Of a DNA stretch of 51,531 bases, positions 7,763 through 16,642 are shown in pieces; position 1 is the stretch's first letter; each line of letters opens with the position of its first letter. The notes beneath the pieces were generated by a model. It was not told the DNA's origin and did not search any database. It worked only from the letters and a program-made list of their open reading frames with translations. Source of the stretch: Syntrophorhabdaceae bacterium (lineage in GTDB: Bacteria; Desulfobacterota; Syntrophorhabdia; Syntrophorhabdales; Syntrophorhabdaceae); contig JAOAGQ010000056.1 of the NCBI GenBank assembly GCA_026415675.1, positions 1-51,531 on the forward strand, read 5' to 3'. Position numbers and translations under genes: made by a program.

Positions 7763-9814
7763 TTATATCTTCGTGAGGCCAAGTCTTATTTTGAAAGGTC
7801 TTTCCCCTTCTTTTAGGTCAATAGGCCATATAGGCAAAACCATGGTTGACTGGTAATTCCTTTCAAAGCCATATTCAGACAAAGAGACAACCTCAACGGG
7901 GTGGGTCCATACTTCAACCTGCTCTCCAAATTCGAGAAAAATCTCCACATGCTGATAGGGGTCATGGAGCTTAACATATTTCGTCGGGTTTAATCTCCCT
8001 GTTTCTGTGAGATCAAACCTACCTCCCTCTGTCTCCATGAACCTACCCCCCCCTGTTCCGAGAAGGGAAAAGTTGAATTCTACGCCAAATAAAAAGGGTT
8101 CGGTGGGTTCCCCCTCTATGCGGTACTCCACTTCAAACCCTGGCTTTTCTGCCTCAAAGAGGAAGTCCTTTTTTACGGAGAGGGTGCTCCCCGTATCCGT
8201 CTTCCAGTAGTGCCCTTTCCTTTCAAGGGAAAGGCGGATTTTGCCCTTTTCCTTTTTTGTTGTCCCTTGATACATCTCCTTTACAAAATCCCCGGGCTCA
8301 CAGTATTTGCTCTTATAAAAACTGTCAAAGGTCACATCCCTTCCCATAACGTGGTCTATAAAAGATGCCCTTCTGTACCAGTCGTAGTGCAAAAACCTGT
8401 CAAGGCCTTCTTCCTTAGAAATCACAAGGTCGTGTATGGTCTTTGTTCCGTCGGCAACTCCAGAGGTGACGGCCTTTTTTATCTTCTCATGGTATCCTTC
8501 ATACCTTCTTTTTAGTGTTGCCATGAGATTCGCAGAGGAAGGTTTAAAGTCGAGTTCGTATAATACCCCCCCTTCCTTCAGATAAAAGTATGCCTTTAAG
8601 TTATTGTTTTCAACGATGATCTCATCGATGCCATCGAAGTTTATATCCGTTTTCTTACAGTTTATGAAAGGTTTTTCTGGAGCAAGGAGCTTTTCCGCCT
8701 CTATAAGGTGGCTATAAACCGATGCCCTGAGATGGGGTAGATACAATCCCCCGAAGACGCCATGCCAGTAGCTATCGTTGCACTGACCCATAAAAACCTG
8801 TCTTCTCGCCTCAACGTTTCTCTTTGCCCTCATAGAGACATCGAGCATCTTTTTGTGCATGTCGTTTGACTCTTCGTATTTCACAAGAAAGTGCTTGAAG
8901 TAGCCCCCTTTTATAAACTCCCTCAGCTGTTCATCGGCCGTTGACTTATAGTGTTCGTATTTTATGGAAGAGGATGGGGGGAGACACCATTCCGCCATCT
9001 CCTTATATGAGTTACAGGTTAAATATACCCTTCCTTCAGGGGGATTCTTTTCTATAAACTCACCGAATGTAACTGTTTTAAGCCACGAAATATTTTCTTC
9101 AAGGTACTCAAAGAATTTCCTGAGCCATTTTGCCTTATATACATGGTCGAATGTCCCCGGCCAGAGACCGAATTTTTCCCCATCGTCCCCGAATACGGCA
9201 AGCCTCTTTTTTGCCTTATCAAGGCTTCTGAAATATCCGTCTATCTCTTCGAGAGGTTTAAAGGGGATGGCGTATCTTAGTACCTCAAGACCGGGAAATA
9301 CGGAAAGCCTGCTGCCCTCGTATTCGGTTATATAGTATCCGTATAGCTCATCCTCTGTAAGACCAACGGCCTTAAAATGGTTGTCGTCCACTATTATATA
9401 TTCGATCCCTGCCCTTGAGATCGTCTTTGGCATATGGGGCTCATATACCCTTTCGGCAAGCCACATACCTCTTGGGGATACACCAAATAGATTTTCCAGA
9501 TAATCCCTGTGCATCTTTATCTGGGATATCCCGTCTTCTTCATTTATAAGGGATAGGATCGGTTCATACATGGCCCCAGAGACGATCTCTATCATCCCCT
9601 GGTCAATCATGTCCCTTATAGTTTCAACATAGGGCCTTTTATGCTCCTTCAACCAGGAGAGGAGATATCCCGAAAAGTGGAGATTGATCTTAATATTTTT
9701 GAATTCGGAGAGGACGTCAAGGAAGGGTCTGTAGGCCCTTTCATACGCCTCTTCAAGGATAAAATCCATATTTCCTACAGGTTGATGGTTGTGGATACAT
9801 AGAAGAAGTTCCAT
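7763..9814 (-). CDS. GH57 4-alpha-glucanotransferase / alpha-amylase
   Basis: A retaining alpha-glucan-acting enzyme of 683 residues, the usual length for GH57 glucanotransferases. The first motif is IHNHQPVGN at 7-15. The nucleophile is E121 in MWLAERVYEP and the acid/base is D211 in FGDDGEKFGLWP. Spacing between them matches the Thermococcus litoralis glucanotransferase (E123/D214). The C-terminal beta-sandwich (DUF1925/DUF1926) runs from about 400 to the end. There is no signal peptide, so it acts on cytoplasmic glucan such as stored glycogen. It starts 22 bases after tRNA-Asp with no room for its own promoter, so it is likely read from the tRNA promoter. Sequence alone does not separate transferase from hydrolase activity. 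Confidence 0.9.
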   Translation of the reverse strand: MELLLCIHNHQPVGNMDFILEEAYERAYRPFLDVLSEFKNIKINLHFSGYLLSWLKEHKRPYVETIRDMIDQGMIEIVSGAMYEPILSLINEEDGISQIKMHRDYLENLFGVSPRGMWLAERVYEPHMPKTISRAGIEYIIVDDNHFKAVGLTEDELYGYYITEYEGSRLSVFPGLEVLRYAIPFKPLEEIDGYFRSLDKAKKRLAVFGDDGEKFGLWPGTFDHVYKAKWLRKFFEYLEENISWLKTVTFGEFIEKNPPEGRVYLTCNSYKEMAEWCLPPSSSIKYEHYKSTADEQLREFIKGGYFKHFLVKYEESNDMHKKMLDVSMRAKRNVEARRQVFMGQCNDSYWHGVFGGLYLPHLRASVYSHLIEAEKLLAPEKPFINCKKTDINFDGIDEIIVENNNLKAYFYLKEGGVLYELDFKPSSANLMATLKRRYEGYHEKIKKAVTSGVADGTKTIHDLVISKEEGLDRFLHYDWYRRASFIDHVMGRDVTFDSFYKSKYCEPGDFVKEMYQGTTKKEKGKIRLSLERKGHYWKTDTGSTLSVKKDFLFEAEKPGFEVEYRIEGEPTEPFLFGVEFNFSLLGTGGGRFMETEGGRFDLTETGRLNPTKYVKLHDPYQHVEIFLEFGEQVEVWTHPVEVVSLSEYGFERNYQSTMVLPIWPIDLKEGERPFKIRLGLTKI

Positions 9815-9836
9815 AGTGAACCCTTTTTATTGAAGA

Positions 9837-9913
<77 letters not shown>

Positions 9914-9918
9914 GCATA

Positions 9919-9993
9919 TGGTAGGCGGGACAGGTTTTGAACCTGCGACCCCCGGCTTGTAAGGCCGATGCTCTCCCGCTGAGCTACCCGCCC
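9919..9993 (-). tRNA. tRNA-Val(TAC), CCA encoded
   Basis: Acceptor GGGCGGG pairs with CCCGCCT (one G-U), with discriminator A and encoded CCA. The anticodon stem TCGGC/GCCGG encloses loop CTTACAA, giving anticodon TAC, which reads GTA codons. The D loop AGCGGGAGA and T loop TTCAAAA fit. It is the first gene of the tRNA pair, preceded by a good promoter at 10004-10032. Confidence 0.95.
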
Positions 9994-10003
9994 AGGTGGA
10001 TTT

Positions 10004-10032
10004 AATATAGCAACTTTGTTTTACAAAGTCAA
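10004..10032 (-). promoter_or_regulatory. Promoter of the tRNA-Val/tRNA-Asp operon
   Basis: On the minus strand TTGACT (10027-10032), 17 bases, then TATATT (10004-10009). This places the start of transcription a few bases before the mature tRNA-Val 5' end at 9993. Five of six -35 bases and five of six -10 bases match consensus with ideal spacing. No terminator is visible between tRNA-Asp and GH57, so the transcript may continue into 9814-6932. Confidence 0.65.
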
Positions 10033-10053
10033 AAAGATAGTGCATGGATATCC

Positions 10054-10311
10054 TTACTTTCCCTCTCCATTATCTAAATCCTGGGAGGGGCAGGTATTAT
10101 GCCCTATCTCCCCGAGACAGGTGGCAGCGAATTTACAGTAAGCGGCACAGCCTAAATCCATTTTGGGATTGACAACAATATTTTTACATTTTCTGCACCT
10201 CCTTGTCGTTTCGTCTTTAAAGAATTCGACGGCGTTTCCGCAATGGGGGCATACTGTTTCGAAAATATCCCCTGGCTTCCAGTACCTCATATCCTGTCCC
10301 GGACATCTCAT
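10054..10311 (-). CDS. Small zinc-ribbon protein
   Basis: An 85-residue protein with a CPHCG...CRKC zinc ribbon (cysteines at about 21, 24, 39 and 42) and three or four further cysteines in a C-terminal CAAYC...TCLG segment that could hold a second metal. The N-terminal MRCPGQDMRYWKPGDIFE wording occurs in conserved unnamed proteins of anaerobic Deltaproteobacteria, recalled rather than searched. AAGGAG lies before the ATG. It lies 81 bases after hemW on the same strand and ends just before the tRNA promoter. The function is unknown; nucleic-acid or protein binding through the ribbon is possible. Confidence 0.75.
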   Translation of the reverse strand: MRCPGQDMRYWKPGDIFETVCPHCGNAVEFFKDETTRRCRKCKNIVVNPKMDLGCAAYCKFAATCLGEIGHNTCPSQDLDNGEGK

Positions 10312-10392
10312 GGTATCTCCTTTTTCATTCTTCTTTATGTATCAATTTAAACCATCCGAGGGAGGATTGCTTTGATTTGAGTCAAAAATCAC

Positions 10393-11502
10393 TTAGGAGA
10401 AGAGATAGGCTATGCCATCTGCCATAAGATAGCCCTTAACCGTTGGGACTGCCCGTCCGTCCTTTATTTCGACATAGCCTGATAATAACAGGTTCTCGAG
10501 TATTTCTTGATAACGGGGTATGGAGGCAATAACGCCTAAATCAACACCCTCTTCTGTTCTCAAACCGAGCATGATACTTTCGAGTCTAATCTGCTCTTCC
10601 GTCAATGTTTCTTTCGCCTCTACCGGTTTTATCCCTCTCGCGAGTGAGTCCATATAACCCTTTATCGATTTTATATTCCACCATCTATCCTTCTCTTTGA
10701 AAGAATGGGCCGATGGACCAAGGCCAAGGTAGGGCTTCCGTTGCCAGTATCTTCTATTGTGTCGGGAGTAATATTTGGGTCCCTTTGCAAAATTAGAGAC
10801 CTCATAATGGATATACCCCCTGTCTCTCAAGTATTGGGATGTGTGTAGATAGAACGAAACCTCTTTTTTCTCTGAGAAGGGTTTTATCCTCTTTTGTGAT
10901 TTAAGCAAGTTGAAGGGTGTTCCCTCCTCGATGGTAAGGGCATAACAGGATATGTGGGCAGGCTCAAAGGAAAGGGCCTTTTCAAGGCTCATATGCCATG
11001 TGTTTTTCGTCTGTCCCGGTATGGCGAAGATTAAATCGATCCCTATATTCTCAAATCCATGGGATTTCGCCAAAATGATAGCCCTTTCGGCCTCCCCTGA
11101 GGTATGCCTCCTCTTTAAAAAGGAGAGTTCTCCGTCATGAAAAGACTGTATGCCGAGACTCAACCTGTTTATGCCATGCTCCTTGAATGTTTTTATCTTT
11201 ACGGGATCGATGTCATCGGGGTTTGCCTCGATTGTGACCTCTGCCCCGGAGGTTACGGGGAATACACGGCATACGGTTTCCATCAAAATCTCGATGTGGT
11301 GTCTGTTCAGCAAACTCGGCGTTCCACCCCCTATATAAATAGAATCAAAAATATCGAACACCCCTTCATAAAGGGAAATCTCTTTGAGCAAGGCTTCAAT
11401 AAAAGGGTCGATGAGGTCGACCTCTGGGGTGGAGTAGAAACCGCAGTAGGGACATTTGGTCTTGCAGAAAGGGATATGGATGTAAAGTCCTGCAACCTCT
11501 AT
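10393..11502 (-). CDS. hemW: HemW-like radical SAM haem chaperone, non-standard start codon
   Basis: A radical SAM protein of the HemW (oxygen-independent coproporphyrinogen oxidase-like) family. The iron-sulfur motif is C13-x3-C17-x2-C20 in HIPFCKTKCPYC, preceded by GLYI as in the family. After it come IYIGGGTPSLL, EANPDD, NRLSLGIQSF, GIDLIFAIPGQT and the C-terminal HemW domain (GLGPSAHSF). The first standard start codon, TTG at 11391, would remove the cluster motif. Upstream in frame the candidates are ATA 11500-11502 and ATT 11506-11508. ATA has GGAG 8 bases before it and gives the expected N-terminus and a 369-residue protein, so I chose it. It follows lepA by five bases and is translationally coupled. 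The role is haem delivery or insertion, as known for HemW, not coproporphyrinogen oxidation. Confidence 0.85.
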   Translation of the reverse strand: MEVAGLYIHIPFCKTKCPYCGFYSTPEVDLIDPFIEALLKEISLYEGVFDIFDSIYIGGGTPSLLNRHHIEILMETVCRVFPVTSGAEVTIEANPDDIDPVKIKTFKEHGINRLSLGIQSFHDGELSFLKRRHTSGEAERAIILAKSHGFENIGIDLIFAIPGQTKNTWHMSLEKALSFEPAHISCYALTIEEGTPFNLLKSQKRIKPFSEKKEVSFYLHTSQYLRDRGYIHYEVSNFAKGPKYYSRHNRRYWQRKPYLGLGPSAHSFKEKDRWWNIKSIKGYMDSLARGIKPVEAKETLTEEQIRLESIMLGLRTEEGVDLGVIASIPRYQEILENLLLSGYVEIKDGRAVPTVKGYLMADGIAYLFS

Positions 11503-11507
11503 GAGAA

Positions 11508-13304
11508 TTACTCCGTATCCGTTCTCAGAACGGCCATAAAAGCACTCTGGGGGATCTCCACGGAACCGACCACCTTCATCCTCTTCTTACCCTTCTTCTG
11601 TTTTTCCAGAAGCTTCCTTTTTCTTGTGATATCCCCACCGTAGCACTTTGCCGTCACATCTTTTCTGTACGGATTGATGGTGGAGCGGGCGATGATCTTT
11701 CCCCCTATCGCCCCCTGGATCGCTATTTTGAACTGCTGCCGTGGAATTTCTTCCTTTAGACTCTCACAGGCCTTAACCGCCCTGTCCCTTGCCCTTTCCC
11801 TGTGGACTATCATGGACAGGGCATCCACCTTTTCTCCGTTTACGAGTATATCGAGCTTTACGAGGTCACTCTCCCTGTAGTCGACGATCTCATAATCGAA
11901 AGAGCCGTATCCCTGGGTTATGCTTTTTAGTCTATCATAGAAATCGAAAATCACCTCTGCAAGGGGCATGTCGAATATCAACTCCACCCTTCCGGGGCCA
12001 GGATAGTTCATCCTTGAGTTTACCCCCCTTCTTTCCATGCAGAGTTTCATCACAGGACCTACATACCGTTCGGGGATCATGATACTCGCCCTTATATAAG
12101 GCTCTTCACTCTTCTTTATCTGCGCCGGATCCGGATAATAGATGGGGTTATCGACCTGGACGATACTGCCGTCTGAGAGGGTGAATCGATACTGGACGCT
12201 CGGGGCTGTCATGATGATAGACTGGTCGAACTCCCTTTCGAGTCTTTCCTGCACAATCTCGAGGTGGAGGAGCCCCAAAAATCCACATCTAAAGCCCTGA
12301 CCGAGGGCGGCGGAGGAGTCCTTCTGGTAGACAAGGGCAGCATCGTTTAATTTGTATTTTTCGAGGGCCTCGGCAAGGGATTGGTAATCATCGGATGAGA
12401 CAGGGTATATGGATGAAAAGACGACAGGTTTTACCTCTTTAAAGCCTGGGAGGGGCTTTGGGGCCGGATTCATCTCGTGGGTTATCGTATCCCCTATCCT
12501 TGTGTCGCTTACCGTCTTTATCCCCGCAATAATATAACCTACCATGCCTGCGGTGAGCTCTTTTTTAGGCTCCATCTTCAACCTGAAGATCCCCACCTCT
12601 TCAACCTTATACTGGGCCCCTGTAGACATAAGCCTTATCGTATCCCCTTGCCTTACGGAGCCGTCGAAGATCCTGCAGCTCACTATGGTTCCCCTGAAAG
12701 AATCGTACTGGGCATCGAAAATAAGGGCCGTTAAAGGTTTGTCTACATCCCCCGATGGAGGGGGTATCCTCTCCACGATCGCCTCAAATATATCCTCTAT
12801 CCCTATCCCTTCCTTTGCCGAGCATAGAAGGGCCGAATCCGCATCGAGTCCCAGTTCATGGTCTATCTCCACCTTGACCCTTTCGATATCGGCAGAGGGG
12901 AGGTCTATTTTATTGATAACCGGTATGATGGTTAGGTTGTGTTCCATGGCAGCGTAAAGGTTTGCCAGGGTCTGGGCCTCCACGCCTTGCGAGGCATCGA
13001 CGAGTAAGAGAACCCCTTCACATGAGGCAAGGGCCCGAGAGACCTCATAGGAAAAATCGACATGTCCAGGGGTATCTATGAGGTTTAGTTCGTAATAGAG
13101 GCCGTTTTTTGCATTATAGGGGAGATTCACCGTCTGACTTTTGATCGTGATCCCCCTTTCCCTTTCGATGTCCATGGTATCGAGGATCTGGTTGCGGAAC
13201 TGCCTCTCATCCACGAGGTGTGTGTACTGGATAAGCCTGTCCGCAAGGGTCGACTTCCCGTGGTCTATATGGGCAATAATACTAAAATTCCTTATCTGCT
13301 TCAT
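11508..13304 (-). CDS. lepA: Elongation factor 4 (back-translocase)
   Basis: LepA/EF4, a ribosome-bound GTPase of 598 residues, the exact family length. G1 is AHIDHGKS at 11-18, followed by [14 protein letters not shown] (switch I), DTPGHVDF and NKIDLP. Domains II, III and V follow, with the LepA-specific C-terminal domain [22 protein letters not shown] near residues 553-574. The charged [14 protein letters not shown] stretch is typical. The next gene downstream is hemW, and the order lepA-hemW is a common bacterial pairing. A strong Shine-Dalgarno is not visible before the ATG. Confidence 0.98.
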   Translation of the reverse strand: MKQIRNFSIIAHIDHGKSTLADRLIQYTHLVDERQFRNQILDTMDIERERGITIKSQTVNLPYNAKNGLYYELNLIDTPGHVDFSYEVSRALASCEGVLLLVDASQGVEAQTLANLYAAMEHNLTIIPVINKIDLPSADIERVKVEIDHELGLDADSALLCSAKEGIGIEDIFEAIVERIPPPSGDVDKPLTALIFDAQYDSFRGTIVSCRIFDGSVRQGDTIRLMSTGAQYKVEEVGIFRLKMEPKKELTAGMVGYIIAGIKTVSDTRIGDTITHEMNPAPKPLPGFKEVKPVVFSSIYPVSSDDYQSLAEALEKYKLNDAALVYQKDSSAALGQGFRCGFLGLLHLEIVQERLEREFDQSIIMTAPSVQYRFTLSDGSIVQVDNPIYYPDPAQIKKSEEPYIRASIMIPERYVGPVMKLCMERRGVNSRMNYPGPGRVELIFDMPLAEVIFDFYDRLKSITQGYGSFDYEIVDYRESDLVKLDILVNGEKVDALSMIVHRERARDRAVKACESLKEEIPRQQFKIAIQGAIGGKIIARSTINPYRKDVTAKCYGGDITRKRKLLEKQKKGKKRMKVVGSVEIPQSAFMAVLRTDTE

Positions 13305-13399
13305 CTTTTAAAAAAGCTGCTTAGAATTTAAGGTTTATGAATCGCCATATTATAGCCTATTGAACATGCCATGTCTATCTTTCCCTCCCGATAAAAATG

Positions 13400-13429
13400 G
13401 TGACAACAGAAGAATAGCCGTTATATAAT
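13400..13429 (+). promoter_or_regulatory. Promoter of the MFS transporter gene, very short leader
   Basis: GTGACA (13400-13405), 18 bases, then a perfect TATAAT (13424-13429). The ATG begins 9 bases after the -10 hexamer, so the expected mRNA starts within about three bases of the start codon. Transcription should therefore give a leaderless or near-leaderless message. Confidence 0.55.
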
Positions 13430-13438
13430 GGCGAGAAG

Positions 13439-14644
13439 ATGCACTACGCTTGGATCATTGCATTTACGGGCACCCTTGTACTCGTTCTCACCCAGGGTTT
13501 TGGTCGCATGTCCTATGCGGTGATACTCCCCTCGATGAAAAAGGGGCTCATGCTCACATATACCCAGGCAGGGCTCATCGGAACTGCAAATTTTGTTGGT
13601 TACCTCATCCTTGCCGTAATTGGGGGCATAATAGCGGTCAGGTTTGGTTCAAAAAGGACGATCTTCATCTCCCTGATCGTTATGGGTATCACCCTCTTTC
13701 TAACAGGGCTTTCAGATTCCTTTACCTTCGCCTTTGTCATGAGGTTTATAACAGGAATGGGAAACGGCGGGGCTGTTGTACCCATGATGGCCCTTACAGC
13801 ATCGTGGTTTGCCCAGAAAAAGCGGGGGCTTGCATCGGGTATTCTCACCGCAGGGACAGGGATAGGTCTTACTTTCACAGGTCTCGCCCTGCCCTTTTTG
13901 ATCGGTAAATTCGGAGAGCAGGGATGGAGATACGCATGGTTTACCCTGGGGACTATCGTATTTTTCTTCTCCTTTCTCTGCAATGCCTTTTTAAAGGACG
14001 ACCCATCGGAGAAGGGCCTTTCGATGTATGGAGGGGAAGAAAGGGTTGCAACCTGCAAACATTCCACGATCTTCTCTCTCTGGGGTGATGTGGTGAGAGA
14101 AAAAGAGGTCTGGAAATTGGGTTTTGTCTATTTTATGTTTGGATTCTCGTATATCATATTTATGACCTTTTTTGTTGCCTATCTCACCCATGAAGTGGGC
14201 CTACCACCACAAAAGGCAGGGAATATCTTCGCTTTACTCGGTCTATTCAGTATAGGAAGCGGCATCATCTGGGGTTGGTTATCGGATATATTGGGAAGAA
14301 GGATGGGGCTTTTCCTCTCCTATATAACCCTTTCAATACCCTGTGTAATCCTGATACTATCGAGGGATACTATTGCATTCTACGCCTCATCCATTATTTT
14401 CGGTATCTCCCTCTCCTCTGTTGCCACCATCATGGCAGCGGCAGCAGGGGATGTAACAGGAAAAAGGCTTGCCCCTGCCACACTGGGATTTGTCACCCTC
14501 CTCTTTGGGATAGGTCAGTCCATAAGCCCTGCAGTTGCAGGGTGGATAAAGGATATAACAGGCACTTTTATAGGCTCTTTTGCTTTATCCGCCTCTGCCT
14601 CCATAATCGGGGCCTTATCCTCCCTCATGCTAAAGAGAGGATGA
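13439..14644 (+). CDS. Major facilitator superfamily transporter
   Basis: A 401-residue secondary carrier with twelve hydrophobic segments in two six-helix halves. The loop between helices 2 and 3 reads VRFGSKRTIF (a degenerate GxxxDRxGRR). Between helices 8 and 9 it reads LSDILGRRMG, the canonical MFS signature. The central cytoplasmic loop is around residues 185-225. It has no additional domain. It starts with the first helix two residues in, which fits the ATG at 13439, although no ribosome site is visible. It is convergent with a TRAP carrier, which suggests a small organic solute, possibly an organic anion. Family knowledge does not allow a more exact substrate. Confidence 0.85.
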   Translation: MHYAWIIAFTGTLVLVLTQGFGRMSYAVILPSMKKGLMLTYTQAGLIGTANFVGYLILAVIGGIIAVRFGSKRTIFISLIVMGITLFLTGLSDSFTFAFVMRFITGMGNGGAVVPMMALTASWFAQKKRGLASGILTAGTGIGLTFTGLALPFLIGKFGEQGWRYAWFTLGTIVFFFSFLCNAFLKDDPSEKGLSMYGGEERVATCKHSTIFSLWGDVVREKEVWKLGFVYFMFGFSYIIFMTFFVAYLTHEVGLPPQKAGNIFALLGLFSIGSGIIWGWLSDILGRRMGLFLSYITLSIPCVILILSRDTIAFYASSIIFGISLSSVATIMAAAAGDVTGKRLAPATLGFVTLLFGIGQSISPAVAGWIKDITGTFIGSFALSASASIIGALSSLMLKRG

Positions 14645-14652
14645 AGTTTTGT

Positions 14653-14683
14653 GAGAAAGGTCCTTAATCAATCGGACTTTCTC
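14653..14683. repeat. Inverted repeat between convergent MFS and TRAP genes
   Basis: GAGAAAGGTCC (14653-14663) and GGACTTTCTC (14674-14683) pair with one bulged base around a 10-base loop. It spans the 23-base gap and the last codons of the TRAP gene. It could end transcription in both directions, but no strong T tract follows on either strand. Confidence 0.35.
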
Positions 14684-16629
14684 ATCCTCTGCATGAGGAT
14701 TACCACAATCAATGAGACTATACCGATTACATCCCCCCATTGGCTCGGATATACAAAACTCAACGCCCCGATTATTGTTATAAGCCTCTCCAACGTATTG
14801 GACTTTTTCAGAAGCCAGCCGGAGCAGCCTGAGGCGAGTAGACCGATCCCGAGGAAGGCGGTTATGATGGTCACGATCCCTTCTGCCATACTTATGCCCT
14901 CCCAGTGCAATAAAAGGGCCCTGCCCGAAGGGAGGACAACAAAGATAAAGGGTAAAAGAAAGGCGGTAATCGCATATTTCCATGCCATCATGGTTGTTTT
15001 ATAAGGATCACCCCCTGTTATGGCCGCTGCGGCAAAAGGGGAAAGGGCGGTTGGGGGGGAGACCTCTGATAAGAGGGCGTAATAGAATATGAACATATGG
15101 GCCGCATACTCGGGAACCCCGAGCTTTGTCAAGGCCGGGGCAACGATAACCGCGGCAATGATATATGTGGCTGTAATGGGAACGGCAAGGCCTATAACCC
15201 AGAGGATCACCCCGGCAAATATGGCGGTTATTATAACACTACCCCCTGCATAACCTATTATGATAGAGGAGAGTTTGAGGCCAAGACCTGTAAGGCTCAC
15301 TGTGCCTACTATTATGCCTGCAGATGCACAGATCGCGGCTACATTTAGAACGGTGATAGAGCCTTCCCTTAAGGCGACAATGGTTTTAGATAATGTAAAT
15401 CTCGTCTCCTTTCTTATAAAAGAGCCGAGAAAACAGGTGAGAACCGCTGCGAGGACAGAAATATTGGGGGTGAAACCCCTGACAAGAAACACAACTATGG
15501 CGATTAAGGGAAAGAAGTGAAAACCATACGCCTTAATCAACTGGGAGACCGTCTGCTTTTTCTCGTACTGTACGGCCTTTAGACCAAATTTTTTGGCATC
15601 GAATTCGACCATCAGGAGAAGTCCCCAGTAGTAAAGGGCGGCAGGTATTATTGCAAGGAGTATCACATCCACATAGCTCATCCTCAAAAATTCTGCTATA
15701 AGGAATGCCGCAGCCCCCATTACAGGAGGGGTTGTGATGGCCCCCATCCCCCCGGCGGCAAGAAAACCGCCGGCGTTGTCCTTGTCGTACCCTGCCTTTT
15801 TTAACATGGGATATGCGACAGACCCTATCGCCACTGTGTTGGCAACACCTGAACCGGAAGCCATTGCAAGAAAATAGGATGTGGCCACCACAGAACGGCC
15901 TGCGGCAGTCGGTTTATTACCCATCGCGGTAAAGGCGATGTCTACATAAAATTTACCTGCCCCGGAGACGGAGAGGAATGCCCCGAATATGCAGAACATG
16001 ATTATGATCGTTGAAGAGACATCGATCGGCACGCCGAAGATACCCTCAAGGGTCATAAACATATGGCCTATGATACGATCTACATCATACCCCCTGTGGG
16101 TCCAGGGGGATGGCAGAAGTGGGCCTATATAGGCATATACGAGAAAGATAAGGCACGTAAGGGGCATGATCCAGCCGGAACTCCTTCTCGTTGCCTCAAG
16201 GACAAGGAGTATAAAAAGGACACCGAAGATCCTATCCCATTTCTCAGGGGTCACAGCCCGGTAGATGAACTCTTCAAAATCTATAAGCATATAGAGTATG
16301 CAGAGGACACCCAGGCAGGAGAGGACCACATCAAAAGCAGTAACCCTGTTTTTGTACTTCTTCGACATCGGGTAATACAGAAAAGAGAGGGCGAGAAGGA
16401 AGGCCACATGGATTCCCCTTACAATCTGGGTAGTTACAGGCCTGATGGTTGTGAATATCGAAAAGATAGACATGGAAATAGCGAGGATTGTGATCACCCA
16501 ATTCCAGATGCCCCCTACCTTTCTTGTGACCCCTTCCTCTTCCTCTATGAGTTTCTCGATCTTCTCTTTTTGTAGATCCGTTAATTCTTCAACGTTTTTG
16601 TTATCAACCTCCGCTTTTCTCTCTTCCAT
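14668..16629 (-). CDS. TRAP transporter permease, fused small and large membrane subunits
   Basis: A 653-residue fused DctQ-DctM permease of the TAXI-TRAP type. The N-terminal 50 residues are charged and coiled-coil-like. Four helices (about 42-165) match the small subunit, and the rest matches the 12-helix large subunit. Landmarks include GPLLPSPWTHRGYD, GSGVANTVAIGS near 255-270, GGMGAITTPPVMGAAAFLIAEFL and EVSPPTALSPFAAAAI near the end. The large subunit moves substrate using a sodium gradient. It lies 13 bases after the TAXI binding protein gene on the same strand, so the pair forms a complete transporter. Substrates of TAXI systems are usually dicarboxylates, glutamate-like or aromatic acids. 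Here the substrate is undetermined. Confidence 0.93.
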   Translation of the reverse strand: MEERKAEVDNKNVEELTDLQKEKIEKLIEEEEGVTRKVGGIWNWVITILAISMSIFSIFTTIRPVTTQIVRGIHVAFLLALSFLYYPMSKKYKNRVTAFDVVLSCLGVLCILYMLIDFEEFIYRAVTPEKWDRIFGVLFILLVLEATRRSSGWIMPLTCLIFLVYAYIGPLLPSPWTHRGYDVDRIIGHMFMTLEGIFGVPIDVSSTIIIMFCIFGAFLSVSGAGKFYVDIAFTAMGNKPTAAGRSVVATSYFLAMASGSGVANTVAIGSVAYPMLKKAGYDKDNAGGFLAAGGMGAITTPPVMGAAAFLIAEFLRMSYVDVILLAIIPAALYYWGLLLMVEFDAKKFGLKAVQYEKKQTVSQLIKAYGFHFFPLIAIVVFLVRGFTPNISVLAAVLTCFLGSFIRKETRFTLSKTIVALREGSITVLNVAAICASAGIIVGTVSLTGLGLKLSSIIIGYAGGSVIITAIFAGVILWVIGLAVPITATYIIAAVIVAPALTKLGVPEYAAHMFIFYYALLSEVSPPTALSPFAAAAITGGDPYKTTMMAWKYAITAFLLPFIFVVLPSGRALLLHWEGISMAEGIVTIITAFLGIGLLASGCSGWLLKKSNTLERLITIIGALSFVYPSQWGDVIGIVSLIVVILMQRMRKSD

Positions 16630-16642
16630 AATTTAACCCCGA

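Noticed and set aside
14653-14683. Strong bidirectional terminator between MFS and TRAP genes
   Set aside because: The stem is imperfect and no T tract follows in either direction; kept only as a low-confidence repeat.
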